Assembly: GCF_009755815.1 (NCBI RefSeq)
Contig: NZ_WRPK01000017.1
Coordinates: 1 to 64,000, forward strand
Direction: 5' to 3'
Source: Flavisphingomonas formosensis
GTDB taxonomy: Bacteria; Pseudomonadota; Alphaproteobacteria; Sphingomonadales; Sphingomonadaceae
DNA: 64,000 bases
Numbering within the stretch: position 1 is the first letter of the stretch; every line of letters begins with the position of its first letter. A model generated the notes under the pieces. That model saw nothing but the letters and a program-made list of their open reading frames with translations. It made no database searches and was not told the origin of the DNA. Positions 54,276 to 63,247 of the stretch are shown piece by piece. The position numbers were made by a program, and so were the translations under genes.

Positions 54276-55007
54276 TATGTGGTTCCCGGGATGCGCATGG
54301 GCAGGCGCGCTCAAATTGCTGAGCGGCATTGCCGAATCTGCTGTTATCGCTCCCTTGCCGATGCCGCGGGAGACGCCCCAGATGGCGGCCTGGGTCCGGT
54401 TGGCGACGGACAGCTTCCTGAGGATCGCCTTCACATGGACTTTCACCGTCGCCTCGGTGATGGCCATGCCGCGCGAGATGACCTTGTTCGCATCACCATG
54501 CACCAGGCGTTCCAATATCTGCAGTTCGCGTTCGGAGAGGTTCACATCCGAGAGGTTGCTGCTCCCGAACAGAGCGGGATTCTCCGTCCACTGCGTGGAC
54601 AGCTCGAGGAAGACGTCTGCAGGAATGATCTTCTCGCCGAGCGCGACCAGCATCAGCTTGTTTCCGAGGCTGCTGACCGAAGTGTGCTTCGCGACATATC
54701 CGTCGCTGCCCGCGAGGAAAGCCTCCGCCACGGTCTGGCCATCACATTTCGCGGCGAAGATCACGATCCTGCACTGTGGCCAATTAGCGCGGAGATGACG
54801 GCACGCGTCGAGATTCTCTTGCATGGTGCTCAGATCGATGAGGACGACAGGTGGGTTATCCGCCCCTTCGACGGCGAATTCCAAATCGAATGAAGTATAA
54901 TCGGCGTAGCATCCAATTATCGCCAGCGACTGATCCAGCAGCAAGCGCCTGAGCCCTTCGCGCTGAATCTCGTTGCGAATCAGCAGCAGGACATTGACCG
55001 GTTTCAT
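54270..55007 (-). CDS. LuxR-type response regulator with degenerate receiver
   Basis: A 245-residue NarL/FixJ-style protein. The receiver (about 1-120) keeps the acceptor Asp58 (VVLIDLS) and Lys107 (GYVAKHTS), but the acidic pair that binds magnesium is replaced by Ile10-Arg11 (LLLIRNEIQREGL). The HTH domain (about 165-225; LSERELQILERLVHGDANKV then TEATVKVHVKAILRKL) is intact. The lost acidic pair suggests phosphorylation-independent control. The ATG at 55007 has GGAG six bases upstream; two ATGs lie just before. It stands alone, with ATGTCCTG repeats upstream. Confidence 0.85.
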   Translation of the reverse strand: MKPVNVLLLIRNEIQREGLRRLLLDQSLAIIGCYADYTSFDLEFAVEGADNPPVVLIDLSTMQENLDACRHLRANWPQCRIVIFAAKCDGQTVAEAFLAGSDGYVAKHTSVSSLGNKLMLVALGEKIIPADVFLELSTQWTENPALFGSSNLSDVNLSERELQILERLVHGDANKVISRGMAITEATVKVHVKAILRKLSVANRTQAAIWGVSRGIGKGAITADSAMPLSNLSAPAHAHPGNHIF

Positions 55008-55340
55008 CATAATCTCCCCCATTTTCCCCATTTTTCATCAATCGTAAGGATAATGTCCTGTTAATATGTCCTGAGAGTCAAGGCGGTAGATGCGAATTTA
55101 AAGGTTAATTCTCGATCGATCGAGCTGATACATGCGCAGAATCGAAGCTTTTACGGATAGGAAAAGAGGAGGTATCCCTGTCGCCTTACTCAGTAAGGAG
55201 TATAGAGCAAGCGGGTGGCAAGCGGCCGAGTTGACTGCGATTTGCTCTTCCTGCCGGATGCATGTGATATCACTTTTCCCGGATTCTCCGGTACCCCCTC
55301 GAAGCTGCTCCCTTTTTTGAAGCTATTGTTGGGTGTCCTA
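55008..55340. other. AT-rich intergenic region upstream of the LuxR-type regulator
   Basis: About 330 bases. Between 55008 and 55110 it is distinctly AT-rich and must hold the regulator's promoter. ATGTCCTG occurs at 55053-55060 and again at 55066-55073 (13-bp period), possibly binding sites. The remaining part to 55340 shows no supported gene. Confidence 0.5.
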
Positions 55341-56153
55341 TCAGTGATCGACGGACTGAGTGATCTCAGCCCGCAATTGATCGGCCTTTGCGCTGGCCCA
55401 CCGCCGCGCGTCGTCGCCAAACACGAGCCGCGACGGCGGATCGCCCTGCGAAGCGAGCGCGACGATCCGCGCGGCGAGCAGCTTCGGATCGCCCGGCTGG
55501 TTGCCATTGGCCCCGTACACGAACGATCGATATTGCGCGACCGCCTCTGCATAGTCTGGAATGTCGATGCTGCCGAAGCCCGCCGACTTGCCGTCCATGA
55601 AGTCGGTGCGCAGCATCCCCGGCTCGACTAGAAGCGAGCGGACGCCCAATGGCGCCAGTTCCTGCGCAAAGCCCTCCATCCATCCCTCGATCGCGAACTT
55701 CGACGCGGAGTAGACTGCCCCGCCAGCGTTGGAGACCAGCCCGCTGACCGACGAGATGGTGACGATGAGGCCTGAGCGACGCGCGCGCATATGCGGTGTG
55801 ACCGCACGCGCGACGTTCATCGTGCCGAATAGGTTGACCTCGAACTGATGCCGCACCGCGGCGTCGGTAAAGGTTTCGAAGAAACCCAGTTCGGCATAGC
55901 CGGCATTGTTGACCAGCACGTCGATTGTACCGAACCGTTCGACGGTTTTGTCGGCGGCGGCCTTGGCTGCTCCGGAGTCGGTGATATCAAGAGGGAGGAC
56001 GTGGAGCCGATCCTGGTCGCTCCCAAATGCGTCTCGCGCTGCCTCGACCGATCTCGCCGTCGCCACGACGGTTTCCCCTGCAGCGAGTGCAGCGCGCGCG
56101 ATTTCGTAACCGAGCCCTCGGCTCGCCCCCGTAACCAGCCAGACCTTTCCCAC
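55341..56153 (-). CDS. Short-chain dehydrogenase/reductase, partner of divergent LysR
   Basis: A 270-residue SDR. VTGASRGLGYEIAR is the cofactor motif, NNAGYAELG the NNAG motif, SSVSGL supplies the serine and YSASK the catalytic Tyr-Lys. VEPGMLRTDFMDG is typical of the 'oxidoreductase, SDR family' close to YbbO/DltE-like enzymes. It is divergent from a LysR-family gene with 104 bases between, the classical arrangement for a LysR-controlled enzyme gene. The substrate is unknown. Confidence 0.92.
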   Translation of the reverse strand: MGKVWLVTGASRGLGYEIARAALAAGETVVATARSVEAARDAFGSDQDRLHVLPLDITDSGAAKAAADKTVERFGTIDVLVNNAGYAELGFFETFTDAAVRHQFEVNLFGTMNVARAVTPHMRARRSGLIVTISSVSGLVSNAGGAVYSASKFAIEGWMEGFAQELAPLGVRSLLVEPGMLRTDFMDGKSAGFGSIDIPDYAEAVAQYRSFVYGANGNQPGDPKLLAARIVALASQGDPPSRLVFGDDARRWASAKADQLRAEITQSVDH

Positions 56154-56257
56154 TGCCTGCTCCTCGCTTGACTCCGTTGTTACCCAACTAGGTAGCCATG
56201 CTAATGGATCGAGTGAACGGCCTGATCAGTCATGGGCCCTAGTAGTGAGGGTCATCA

Positions 56258-57151
56258 ATGCGCCCGGATCGGCTTGCAGATCTCGCTATTTTCGCGGCGA
56301 TCGCCTCCGAAACCAGCTTCACGCGCGCCGCCAGGCGGCTTGGCGTCACGCAGTCGGCATTGAGCCAGGCCATGAAGCGGCTAGAGGCGCAACTCGGCTT
56401 TCGCGTCCTCGCCCGCACGACACGCAGCGTCGCGCCGACTGCCGCCGGCGAGCGCTTGCTGGCTACGCTGTCGCCGGCAATGGCCGGCTTAGATGCCGAG
56501 ATCGAGGCCTTGTCCGGCGCGCCAGGAGCAGCGATCGGCACCGTACGGATCACGACGGGCAAGCACGCCGCGGACACGGTGTTGTGGCCCATGCTGCCAT
56601 CCTTCATGCGCTGCCACCCCGGCATCGAGGTCGAGCTAAGCGTCGATGACAGCATGACGGACGTCGTGACGGGCCGCTTTGATGCGGGCATCCGGCTCGG
56701 CGAGCGCTTGGAGAAGGACATGATCGCGGTGCCGGTCGGGCCACCACTCCGCATCGCGGTGGTCGCCGCTCCCGGCTATCTAAACGACCATGCCGCGGCG
56801 ATGAAGCCCGCCGACCTCACAGGCCATCGTTGTATCGCCTATCGCGCCGCGAACGGAGACCTTTCGCCCTGGTCGTTCGAGCGCGACGGCCATTCAGCGA
56901 CCATCGTGCCGGGGCGAGGACCGGTGTTCAACGACGGCGATCTGCTGGTAGCAGCTGCCCTCGAAGGCTTCGGTGTCCTCTACATTCTGGAGGATCTGGT
57001 GGCGGCGCAGCTGGCCGATGGCCGTCTTGTCCGGCTCCTGGAACCGTGGTGTGAACCCTTTGCCGGCTATCACCTCTATTACCCCGATCGGCGAGGGACG
57101 GCGGCCTTCGAACTGTTCAAGGACGCGCTTCGAGCAGGTGGGGCGATCTGA
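56258..57151 (+). CDS. LysR-family regulator (divergent to SDR)
   Basis: A 297-residue LysR protein. The winged-HTH is at about residues 5-62 (FAAIASETSFTRAARRLGVT then QSALSQAMKRLEAQLGFRVL). The effector-binding domain has TVRITTGKHAADTVLWP and ends with WCEPFAGYHLYYPDRR, as in the YafC/DsdC-like subgroup that controls SDR or aldo-keto genes. It is transcribed away from the SDR at 55341-56153 and probably regulates it. The effector is unknown. Confidence 0.92.
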   Translation: MRPDRLADLAIFAAIASETSFTRAARRLGVTQSALSQAMKRLEAQLGFRVLARTTRSVAPTAAGERLLATLSPAMAGLDAEIEALSGAPGAAIGTVRITTGKHAADTVLWPMLPSFMRCHPGIEVELSVDDSMTDVVTGRFDAGIRLGERLEKDMIAVPVGPPLRIAVVAAPGYLNDHAAAMKPADLTGHRCIAYRAANGDLSPWSFERDGHSATIVPGRGPVFNDGDLLVAAALEGFGVLYILEDLVAAQLADGRLVRLLEPWCEPFAGYHLYYPDRRGTAAFELFKDALRAGGAI

Positions 57152-57247
57152 AGGCCTGGCCATATGTCGACAACGATCCGCCGAGGCTGGATCCTTGTAA
57201 TACCGCAGGGAAGCTGACGGCTTGCGACGGATCGAAGCTTGACATCA

Positions 57248-57283
57248 TGTTTGCTAGCTAACATTGATGTTTGATGGCTAACA
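57248..57283. promoter_or_regulatory. Tandem MarR operator-like repeats
   Basis: TGTTTGCTAGCTAACA (57248-57263) and TGTTTGATGGCTAACA (57268-57283) match at 14 of 16 positions and start 20 bp (two helical turns) apart. The first is a near-palindrome. The second contains the ATG of the MarR gene, so binding would block initiation. Confidence 0.65.
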
Positions 57284-57732
57284 AAGACGCGAACCGTGAA
57301 AACGGCACGGTGGGTGCGTGGGCGAAGCGGTGCTTTTTCGCGGGACGCGCGCTCATGGAAGAGGTTCTGCGCCCGCACGGCCTTGGCTCGACGCAATGGT
57401 ATATCCTGCACCTGCTGGCGCAGGTCGGGCCCACGATGCAGCGCGATCTGGTTTCGCTGTTGCAGATCGAGCGCGCGACCGTCAGCATCATCGTCTCGGC
57501 GCTGGTGCGAAAGGGATTGATCGAACAGGTCCCAAGCGACCTCGACCAGCGCCAGAAGCTGCTGCGCCTGACCCCGGCAGGGATGAGGTTGTGGGATGAA
57601 CTGCCCGACCTCGCTTTCATCCATGACGAGGCGTTCAGCGGCTTTTCCGCCGCCGACATCGAAACGACCGCGAGGGTGCTGAGAGCAGCGACCGAGCGCC
57701 TCAATCACCGACTGAAAGGAAAGAAGGCATGA
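57274..57732 (+). CDS. MarR-family transcriptional regulator
   Basis: About 152 residues. The winged-helix core is clear: GSTQWYILHLLAQVGPTMQR, then DLVSLLQIERATVSIIVSAL and the wing IEQVPSDLDQRQKLLRLTP. The start is taken as ATG 57274, preceded by TTG three bases earlier. The start lies inside an operator-like repeat, so autoregulation is likely. Its stop overlaps the next gene (ATGA), which encodes an NAD-dependent epimerase-type reductase and is probably co-regulated. MarR proteins of this kind often respond to phenolic or oxidising compounds. Confidence 0.9.
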   Translation: MANKDANRENGTVGAWAKRCFFAGRALMEEVLRPHGLGSTQWYILHLLAQVGPTMQRDLVSLLQIERATVSIIVSALVRKGLIEQVPSDLDQRQKLLRLTPAGMRLWDELPDLAFIHDEAFSGFSAADIETTARVLRAATERLNHRLKGKKA

Positions 57733-58544
57733 CGATCCTCGTGACCGGCGCAACCGGATTGATCGGCGAGCGCCTGGTGCCGCGTCTCGTCGAAGCCGGT
57801 GAAGACTGCCGCGTCCTGGTGCGACCGGGAAAAAATACCCCCGATGGTGTTCACGCCGTGGAAGGCGATCTCTTCGATCCGGCTTCGCTGGTCGACGCGG
57901 TCGCGGGTGTCTCGGCGGTCATCCATCTGGCGGCAGTGTTTCGCACCCAGGACACTGGCCTGATCTGGAAAAGCAACCTGGAGGGCACGCTGAGCCTTAT
58001 CGCCGCGGTTCAGACCTACGCACCGGCGGCGCGTTTTGTGATGGCGAGCACGTCGAACGTTTACAGCAAGGACGGCCCGCAACCGGGGCGCGAAACCGAT
58101 CCGGTCGAGCCGAACGAGGCTTATCCCGCCAGCAAAGTCGCAGCCGAGAAGGCGCTGCGCGAAAGCGCTTTGAATTGGGCGATCGTTCGATTCCCCTTCG
58201 TCTATGGCGATGGCGACGGTCATCTGGAAATGTTGCCGAAGCATCTGAGCGCCTTCGGATTTCACCCCGCCAACCGGATGAGCACGATCCATCACCGCGA
58301 TATCGCGACGGCCATGAAGCTGGCTTTGGCAGGCATTTTCGATGGCCGGATCGTCAATATAACTGACGAGGCGCCGACAACGATCTACGAGTTGGTAAAG
58401 TTGATCGGCCACAACATGGCCCCGTCCTCGGAACCCATGCGGAACCCCTGGCACCTTCATATCGACGCCTCGCTTGCTCGTACCCTCGGCTTCCGACCGA
58501 CAGTCAGGACGGTCTACCAGGCGCAGCAGGAGGGAATACTCTGA
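57729..58544 (+). CDS. NAD(P)-dependent epimerase/dehydratase family protein
   Basis: A 271-residue extended SDR. The cofactor motif TGATGLIGERLV (GxxGxxG) is at the N-terminus, followed by the DLFDPASLVDAVAG strand; the catalytic serine/threonine and Tyr-Lys are STSNVYS and YPASK. The end TLGFRPTVRTVYQAQQEG is typical of NAD-dependent epimerases of unclear substrate. It overlaps the MarR gene by ATGA. A terminator-like hairpin follows at 58555-58581. Confidence 0.9.
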   Translation: MTILVTGATGLIGERLVPRLVEAGEDCRVLVRPGKNTPDGVHAVEGDLFDPASLVDAVAGVSAVIHLAAVFRTQDTGLIWKSNLEGTLSLIAAVQTYAPAARFVMASTSNVYSKDGPQPGRETDPVEPNEAYPASKVAAEKALRESALNWAIVRFPFVYGDGDGHLEMLPKHLSAFGFHPANRMSTIHHRDIATAMKLALAGIFDGRIVNITDEAPTTIYELVKLIGHNMAPSSEPMRNPWHLHIDASLARTLGFRPTVRTVYQAQQEGIL

Positions 58545-58554
58545 AGCTAAGATC

Positions 58555-58581
58555 CAGAGGGCATGCGATGGCAGCCCTCTG
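58555..58581. terminator. Terminator-like hairpin between convergent genes
   Basis: An 8-bp stem (CAGAGGGC 58555-58562 and GCCCTCTG 58574-58581) with an 11-base loop lies 10 bases after the epimerase stop and before the converging pyruvate oxidase gene. Confidence 0.5.
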
Positions 58582-58638
58582 CAGAAGGTATGATGCGGAG
58601 AGCTGAGGATGGCCGAAGCGGCCATCCGTCCGATCCCG

Positions 58639-60360
58639 CTATCGAAGATTGGTCTTGGCGAGTTCGATGAGCTCGTCGCCCCGACCACTCAGGACGGCCT
58701 TGAGCGCGTAGAGACTGAACCCCTTCGCCTGTTCGAACTTGATCGCAGGCGGTATCGCCAACTCCTGGGTAGCCGTGCGCACCTGAACGAGCGCCGGCCC
58801 GTCATGGTCGAAGGCCTGCCGCAGGGCCGCTTCGAGCGTTGTCGAGTCGTCCACTCGCAGCCCCAGTATGCCCGAGGCTTCGGCAATAGCGGCAAAGTCG
58901 GGATTTTCGAGCGTGGTATTAACCGGCAGGAACCCGCCTGCCTTCTGCTCCATTGCAACAAAGCCCAGTGTCTGATTGTCGAACACCACCACCTTCACGG
59001 GCAATTTCAACTGCTTGAGCGACAAGAGGTCGCCGAGCAGCATGGCGATGCCTCCATCGCCCGACATCGTCACCACCTGCCGCCCAGGCGCCGCCGCCTG
59101 CGCGCCGATTGCCTGCGGCAGAGCATTCGCCATCGAGCCGTGATTGGCCGAGAATAGCAGCCGCCGCTTGCCGTTGGTGCCGATATAGCGCGCCGCCCAG
59201 ACGGTCGGCGTGCCCACGTCCGCCGCGATGATCGCGTCCTCGTCTGCGAGCGTGTCGATGAGATGGGCCAGATATTGCGGATGCACCGGCTTGCCCGCCG
59301 CCGCGGGCGTCGCAAGATGATCGAGCCCTTCGCGCGCCTTGCGATAATGATCGCGTGCGGCGGTCACAAAGCTGCGCTTGGTGGACGGTGCCAGACGAGG
59401 AAGGAGCGCCCGTATCGTTTCACCGACATCGGCATGGATAGCCAGATCGAGCGGGACGCGTCTGCCAAGCGCGCCGGGATCGCGATCGACCTGCACCACT
59501 TTCGCCTTGGCCGGGTAGAAATTCCGATAGGGAAAATCCGTGCCCAGCATCAGCAGCAGATCGCAGTTCATCATGGCGTGGTAGCCGGACGAGAAGCCGA
59601 TCAGCCCGGTCATGCCCACGTCGAAGGGATTGTCCCATTCGACATGTTCCTTGCCGCGCAGGGCATGGACGACCGGCGCTCCGAGCATGTCGGCCAGCTG
59701 CACCACCTCATCGTGCAGTCCGGCGCAGCCGCTCCCGCACAGCAGCGTCACCGCCGGCTGGTCGCTCAGGAGCTTCGCCAGCCGGTCGACGTCATCCTCT
59801 GCCGGGAGCAGCCTGGGCCTGCTCAACACCGGCCAGGCCGGATCGCGCGCGTCGGGCGCGGGCAGCATCGCCACATCGCCCGGAATGACCAGGACCGCGA
59901 CCCCGCTCTCGCCGACCGCCGTGCGCATCGCGCGGTGCAGGATCTCGGGCATTTGCGCCGGGTTGCTCACCAGCTCGCAGAAATGGCTGCATTCCCGGAA
60001 CAGCTCCTGGGGATGGGTTTCCTGGAAGTAGCCCAGTCCGACTTCGGACGATGGGATGTGGGCGGCAATCGCCAGGACCGGCACATGATTGCGATGGCAG
60101 TCGAAGAGTCCGTTGATGAGGTGGAGATTGCCCGGGCCACAGCTGCCCGCGCAGACTGCGAGCTTGCCTGTGACGGCCGCCTCGGCACCGGCAGCGAAGG
60201 CTGCCACCTCCTCATGGCGGACCATCATCCATTCCGGCTTGCCATGCGTGCGGAGGCTCTCGTTGAGGGCGTTGAGGCTGTCTCCGGTGACACCCCAGAT
60301 GCGTTCGACGCCCGCCGCCGCCAGCGTCGATGCGACAAGATCAGCGACATTCCTCGACAT
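58639..60360 (-). CDS. poxB: Pyruvate dehydrogenase/oxidase, ubiquinone-dependent (thiamine diphosphate enzyme)
   Basis: A 573-residue TPP enzyme that would convert pyruvate to acetate and carbon dioxide with ubiquinone as acceptor. The catalytic Glu lies in [16 protein letters not shown], and [13 protein letters not shown] is the family's glycine-rich stretch. The TPP-Mg motif is [13 protein letters not shown]...FDNQTLGF. The C-terminal residues ([20 protein letters not shown]) fit the PoxB membrane-binding tail. The length equals E. coli PoxB. FAD-binding residues in the middle domain cannot be checked by eye. It is a single gene. Confidence 0.9.
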   Translation of the reverse strand: MSRNVADLVASTLAAAGVERIWGVTGDSLNALNESLRTHGKPEWMMVRHEEVAAFAAGAEAAVTGKLAVCAGSCGPGNLHLINGLFDCHRNHVPVLAIAAHIPSSEVGLGYFQETHPQELFRECSHFCELVSNPAQMPEILHRAMRTAVGESGVAVLVIPGDVAMLPAPDARDPAWPVLSRPRLLPAEDDVDRLAKLLSDQPAVTLLCGSGCAGLHDEVVQLADMLGAPVVHALRGKEHVEWDNPFDVGMTGLIGFSSGYHAMMNCDLLLMLGTDFPYRNFYPAKAKVVQVDRDPGALGRRVPLDLAIHADVGETIRALLPRLAPSTKRSFVTAARDHYRKAREGLDHLATPAAAGKPVHPQYLAHLIDTLADEDAIIAADVGTPTVWAARYIGTNGKRRLLFSANHGSMANALPQAIGAQAAAPGRQVVTMSGDGGIAMLLGDLLSLKQLKLPVKVVVFDNQTLGFVAMEQKAGGFLPVNTTLENPDFAAIAEASGILGLRVDDSTTLEAALRQAFDHDGPALVQVRTATQELAIPPAIKFEQAKGFSLYALKAVLSGRGDELIELAKTNLR

Positions 60361-60404
60361 GATACACCTCCAATATGCGGCGAACCCAATTCACGGCCTG
60401 ACGA

Positions 60405-60482
60405 TCAGCGGCCTGTCCCTTCCACCCGCACGAGCAAGAGGGTGGCAACCATGATGATGGTGCCGGCCAAGATGAGTGTCAC
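60405..60482 (-). other. Orphan transmembrane-like fragment
   Basis: A leftward frame between poxB and the quinone reductase gene reads VTLILAGTIIMVATLLLVRV and stops shortly after. It looks like one membrane helix with a basic end. It has only a GTG to start with, so it may be the tail of a decayed membrane protein gene rather than a gene. Alternatives such as a tiny membrane peptide cannot be excluded. Confidence 0.25.
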
Positions 60483-60617
60483 CGGGAGGGCCGGCCGATG
60501 GCGGCCTTTTCGTCAAGGGACAGCCGAAGCACGTGGATGACGCCGTCGCGCGTGCAGTCCCTGGCTCGGTGGACGACGTCGGCCGACTCCCGAGATGGCG
60601 GAGCCCGGGCGTTCTCC

Positions 60618-61634
60618 TCAGGCGACGGTCAGGACGATCTTGCCTTGCAGATTACCCCTGGCCGCATGCTCGTGCGCCCGGCGGGCCTCAGACAACGGGA
60701 AGGTGCTGTCGATCATGACGCGGATGGTGCCGTCATCGAGCAGCGGAGCGATCTGGGCGAGCTGCGCCCCGCTCGAATTGACCTGCGTCGTCGAGACGTT
60801 GACGCCACGCCGTGCCGCTTCACCGCCATCGTCGTAGCCCAGCCCGAACACCGGAAACAGTGAGCCGCCAGCTTTGAGCGTTCGGAGGAAGCGGCTGCTC
60901 TGCGGCCCCCCTACCGCATCGACGACGAGATCGAGATCCCGAAGCTCGTCTTCCACCTTCGTCTTGCCATAGTCGTAGAACGCATCGGCCCCCAGATCGC
61001 GCAGCATGGCCTCATGCTTGCCCGAGGCGACGGCGATGACATGAGCACCGCGCCACCTGGCGAGCTGCACCAGGAGATGGCCGACGCCACCGCCCGCGCC
61101 ATTGACCAGCACTCTCTTTCCTTCCAGCGGCACCGGGACATGCTGGTGCGGCTGCAACGGGTTGGGAACATCGTGGCCCTGTTCGATGATGAACTGCCAC
61201 GCGGTCAACAGCGACATCGGCGCGGCCGCAGCATGGACATGGTCGATGCCGGCGGGCTTCAACGCCAGCTCGGATGCAGGCACCGTGACATATTGCGCGT
61301 AGGTGCGGCTCTCGCCGTTCAGGCCGCCCGGAAAACGGACCATCGCATAGACATCATCGCCGATGGCGAACCCGTCCACGTCAGCGGCGACCGCCTCGAC
61401 GACGCCCGAGATGTCGGTGCCGGGAATGATGGGAAAGACCATCTCCGGCCGCCATTCGGGCGGCAGCATCCTGTAACCTTCACGCAGATACCAGTCGGGC
61501 GGATTGACGCCGACGGCATGGACCCGGACCAGGACTTCGCCGGCACCGATCACCGGCTTGGGCGCATCCTCATACGCCAGGACTGCCGGGCCGCCAAACA
61601 CGTGGAGCCGGACCGCCTTCATCACTTCACCCAT
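60618..61634 (-). CDS. NADP-dependent quinone oxidoreductase-like protein (MDR family)
   Basis: A 338-residue zinc-less medium-chain reductase. [20 protein letters not shown], then [12 protein letters not shown] open it; the nucleotide-binding motif is [33 protein letters not shown] is the MDR substrate-lid region, and the end [20 protein letters not shown] is typical of zeta-crystallin/QorA-like enzymes. It reduces quinones or enals with NADPH. The ATG at 61634 is preceded by AAGGAGG. It is divergent from a LysR gene across 91 bases and is probably controlled by it. Confidence 0.92.
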   Translation of the reverse strand: MGEVMKAVRLHVFGGPAVLAYEDAPKPVIGAGEVLVRVHAVGVNPPDWYLREGYRMLPPEWRPEMVFPIIPGTDISGVVEAVAADVDGFAIGDDVYAMVRFPGGLNGESRTYAQYVTVPASELALKPAGIDHVHAAAAPMSLLTAWQFIIEQGHDVPNPLQPHQHVPVPLEGKRVLVNGAGGGVGHLLVQLARWRGAHVIAVASGKHEAMLRDLGADAFYDYGKTKVEDELRDLDLVVDAVGGPQSSRFLRTLKAGGSLFPVFGLGYDDGGEAARRGVNVSTTQVNSSGAQLAQIAPLLDDGTIRVMIDSTFPLSEARRAHEHAARGNLQGKIVLTVA

Positions 61635-61725
61635 GGCTGCCTCCTTCAAGATCGTTCTGAAGGAGACGGAGATAGAATATAGGATATTGATTGATAATTC
61701 GGCCCAATTTCGCTTCAATTATGCC

Positions 61726-62649
61726 ATGAAGGAACAAGTGGCATTCGAACGCCTGACGGGCCTCTTTGCGTTTGCGCGTGCCGGATCGCTCGGCAGCTAC
61801 ACCGCAGCCGCCCGCTCGCTCGGCGTGTCACCCTCCGCGGTGAGCAAAAGCGTCCAGCGGCTCGAAAAACAGCTCGGCCTGTCGCTCTTCACGCGCACCA
61901 CACGATCGCTGACGCTGACGACCGAAGGTCGCGAGCTGCACGAGCGCGCGCTGAGACTGCTGCGCGACGCGGAGGAGATCGAACAGGTCGCCACCGCTGT
62001 TCGCGCCGAGCCTTCCGGCACCCTGCGGATCGCAGCGTCGCTGCCGATCGGCCTGCATCTCATCGCGCCCTCCCTGCCTGCGTTCCGAGCGCGCCATCCC
62101 AAGGTCATTGTCGACATCCGTCTGGACGATCATTTCGTGGACATCGTCGATCAGGGCATCGACATCGCGGTGCGCCTCGGTGAGCTGGCCGACTCCCGGC
62201 TTCTGTCTCGCCGCCTCGCACCCTTGCGTCTCTGCGCATTTGCCGCGCCCTCCTACCTGGCTGCGCGCGGGACCCCCGTACATCCCGACGAGATCGCAAC
62301 GCACGACACGGTCAATCTGCGCTTCCAGAGCACGGGTGCGCTCTTCCGCTGGCCGTTCCGGGTCGGCGACCGCGAGATCGAGATCGTTCCGCCATCGGGC
62401 GTGATCGTCGACGCGAGCGGGGCCGTGATCGCGACGGTGGTGGCGGGCGGGGGCATCGGCATCATCGCAGCCTTCATCGCCGAGCCCTATGTCGCCCGCG
62501 GTGAACTGGTGCCGGTCCTCGGCGACTATGCCGTTGAGCGGCACGGCATCACGGCGCTCTGGCCGGAGAGCCGGCGAAGCAATCCGGCCGTGCGCTCCTT
62601 CATCGATCACCTTCAAAACGCGGCTCGCCGCATCGCGAGTCTCGGGTGA
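61726..62649 (+). CDS. LysR-family regulator (divergent to quinone oxidoreductase)
   Basis: A 307-residue LysR protein. The winged-HTH is near residues 8-65 ([20 protein letters not shown] then [18 protein letters not shown]). The effector domain has [20 protein letters not shown] and [20 protein letters not shown], as in the CrgA/PtxR-like group. The intergenic region is AT-rich (GATAGAATATAGGATATTG) and likely carries the LysR binding sites. It is transcribed away from the MDR gene and converges with the DUF1857 gene. Confidence 0.93.
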   Translation: MKEQVAFERLTGLFAFARAGSLGSYTAAARSLGVSPSAVSKSVQRLEKQLGLSLFTRTTRSLTLTTEGRELHERALRLLRDAEEIEQVATAVRAEPSGTLRIAASLPIGLHLIAPSLPAFRARHPKVIVDIRLDDHFVDIVDQGIDIAVRLGELADSRLLSRRLAPLRLCAFAAPSYLAARGTPVHPDEIATHDTVNLRFQSTGALFRWPFRVGDREIEIVPPSGVIVDASGAVIATVVAGGGIGIIAAFIAEPYVARGELVPVLGDYAVERHGITALWPESRRSNPAVRSFIDHLQNAARRIASLG

Positions 62650-62662
62650 GGCGGCCGTCTTC

Positions 62663-63136
62663 TCAAAGCGTGCCGCTGGCCAGCAGCTCGCGCGTGCGCT
62701 TCAGCGTGGATAGCAGCGCCGCCTTGTAGCCTTGCTCGCTGTCGAACTGAGCCTGTTCCGCCTGCTCTTCGGGACCGCCGGGCGCTTTGTCCCGCAGTCC
62801 GAGGTAACAATAGAAGCGCAGCTGCAGCGCACCCGCCTCATCCTCGAACAGTTCATTGACGATCGCGCCTTCGCGGGGGCCGGTCGCCTGGAAAAAGGTG
62901 ACCTTGCGGCCGGGCTTGAGCACGATGATCTCGCGCAGATCCTTGCCGCCGATCGTCGCTTCGCGGACGAAATGGGTGGCGCTTTCCTCGGTGACGTCGC
63001 AGCGGGTGCACAGGCTTGGTGGCAGGAAGAGGCGTGCGTCGCGCGCTTTGAGCTCGAGGCCCTTCCACACCTGCTCGGCGGTCAGCCTGGTCTCGCTTGC
63101 CGGGTTAACGGGAACGGTTGCGGTCGAATAAATCAT
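62663..63136 (-). CDS. SRPBCC-like DUF1857 (AtaL-type) protein
   Basis: A 157-residue protein of the AtaL-like SRPBCC group. TAEQVWKGLELKARDARLFL leads, then CDVTEESATHFVREATIGGK, LKPGRKVTFFQATGPREGAI and LQLRFYCYLGLR. These proteins form a START-like cavity; a catalytic role is unproven. The ATG at 63136 is chosen over an upstream one at 63196 because MIYSTATVPVN gives the usual start. It is divergent from a LysR gene (111 bases) and likely controlled by it; the stop lies 13 bases from the preceding LysR gene's stop on the other strand. Confidence 0.85.
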   Translation of the reverse strand: MIYSTATVPVNPASETRLTAEQVWKGLELKARDARLFLPPSLCTRCDVTEESATHFVREATIGGKDLREIIVLKPGRKVTFFQATGPREGAIVNELFEDEAGALQLRFYCYLGLRDKAPGGPEEQAEQAQFDSEQGYKAALLSTLKRTRELLASGTL

Positions 63137-63247
63137 GACGATGGTCCTTGTTTGACGCGTGGAGGGATTGGCATCCAGAAAATGATCGATCCACATGCTT
63201 GCAAATAGCCGCTATATTTGGACTGTCCGTCTCACTGGTGGAACAGT

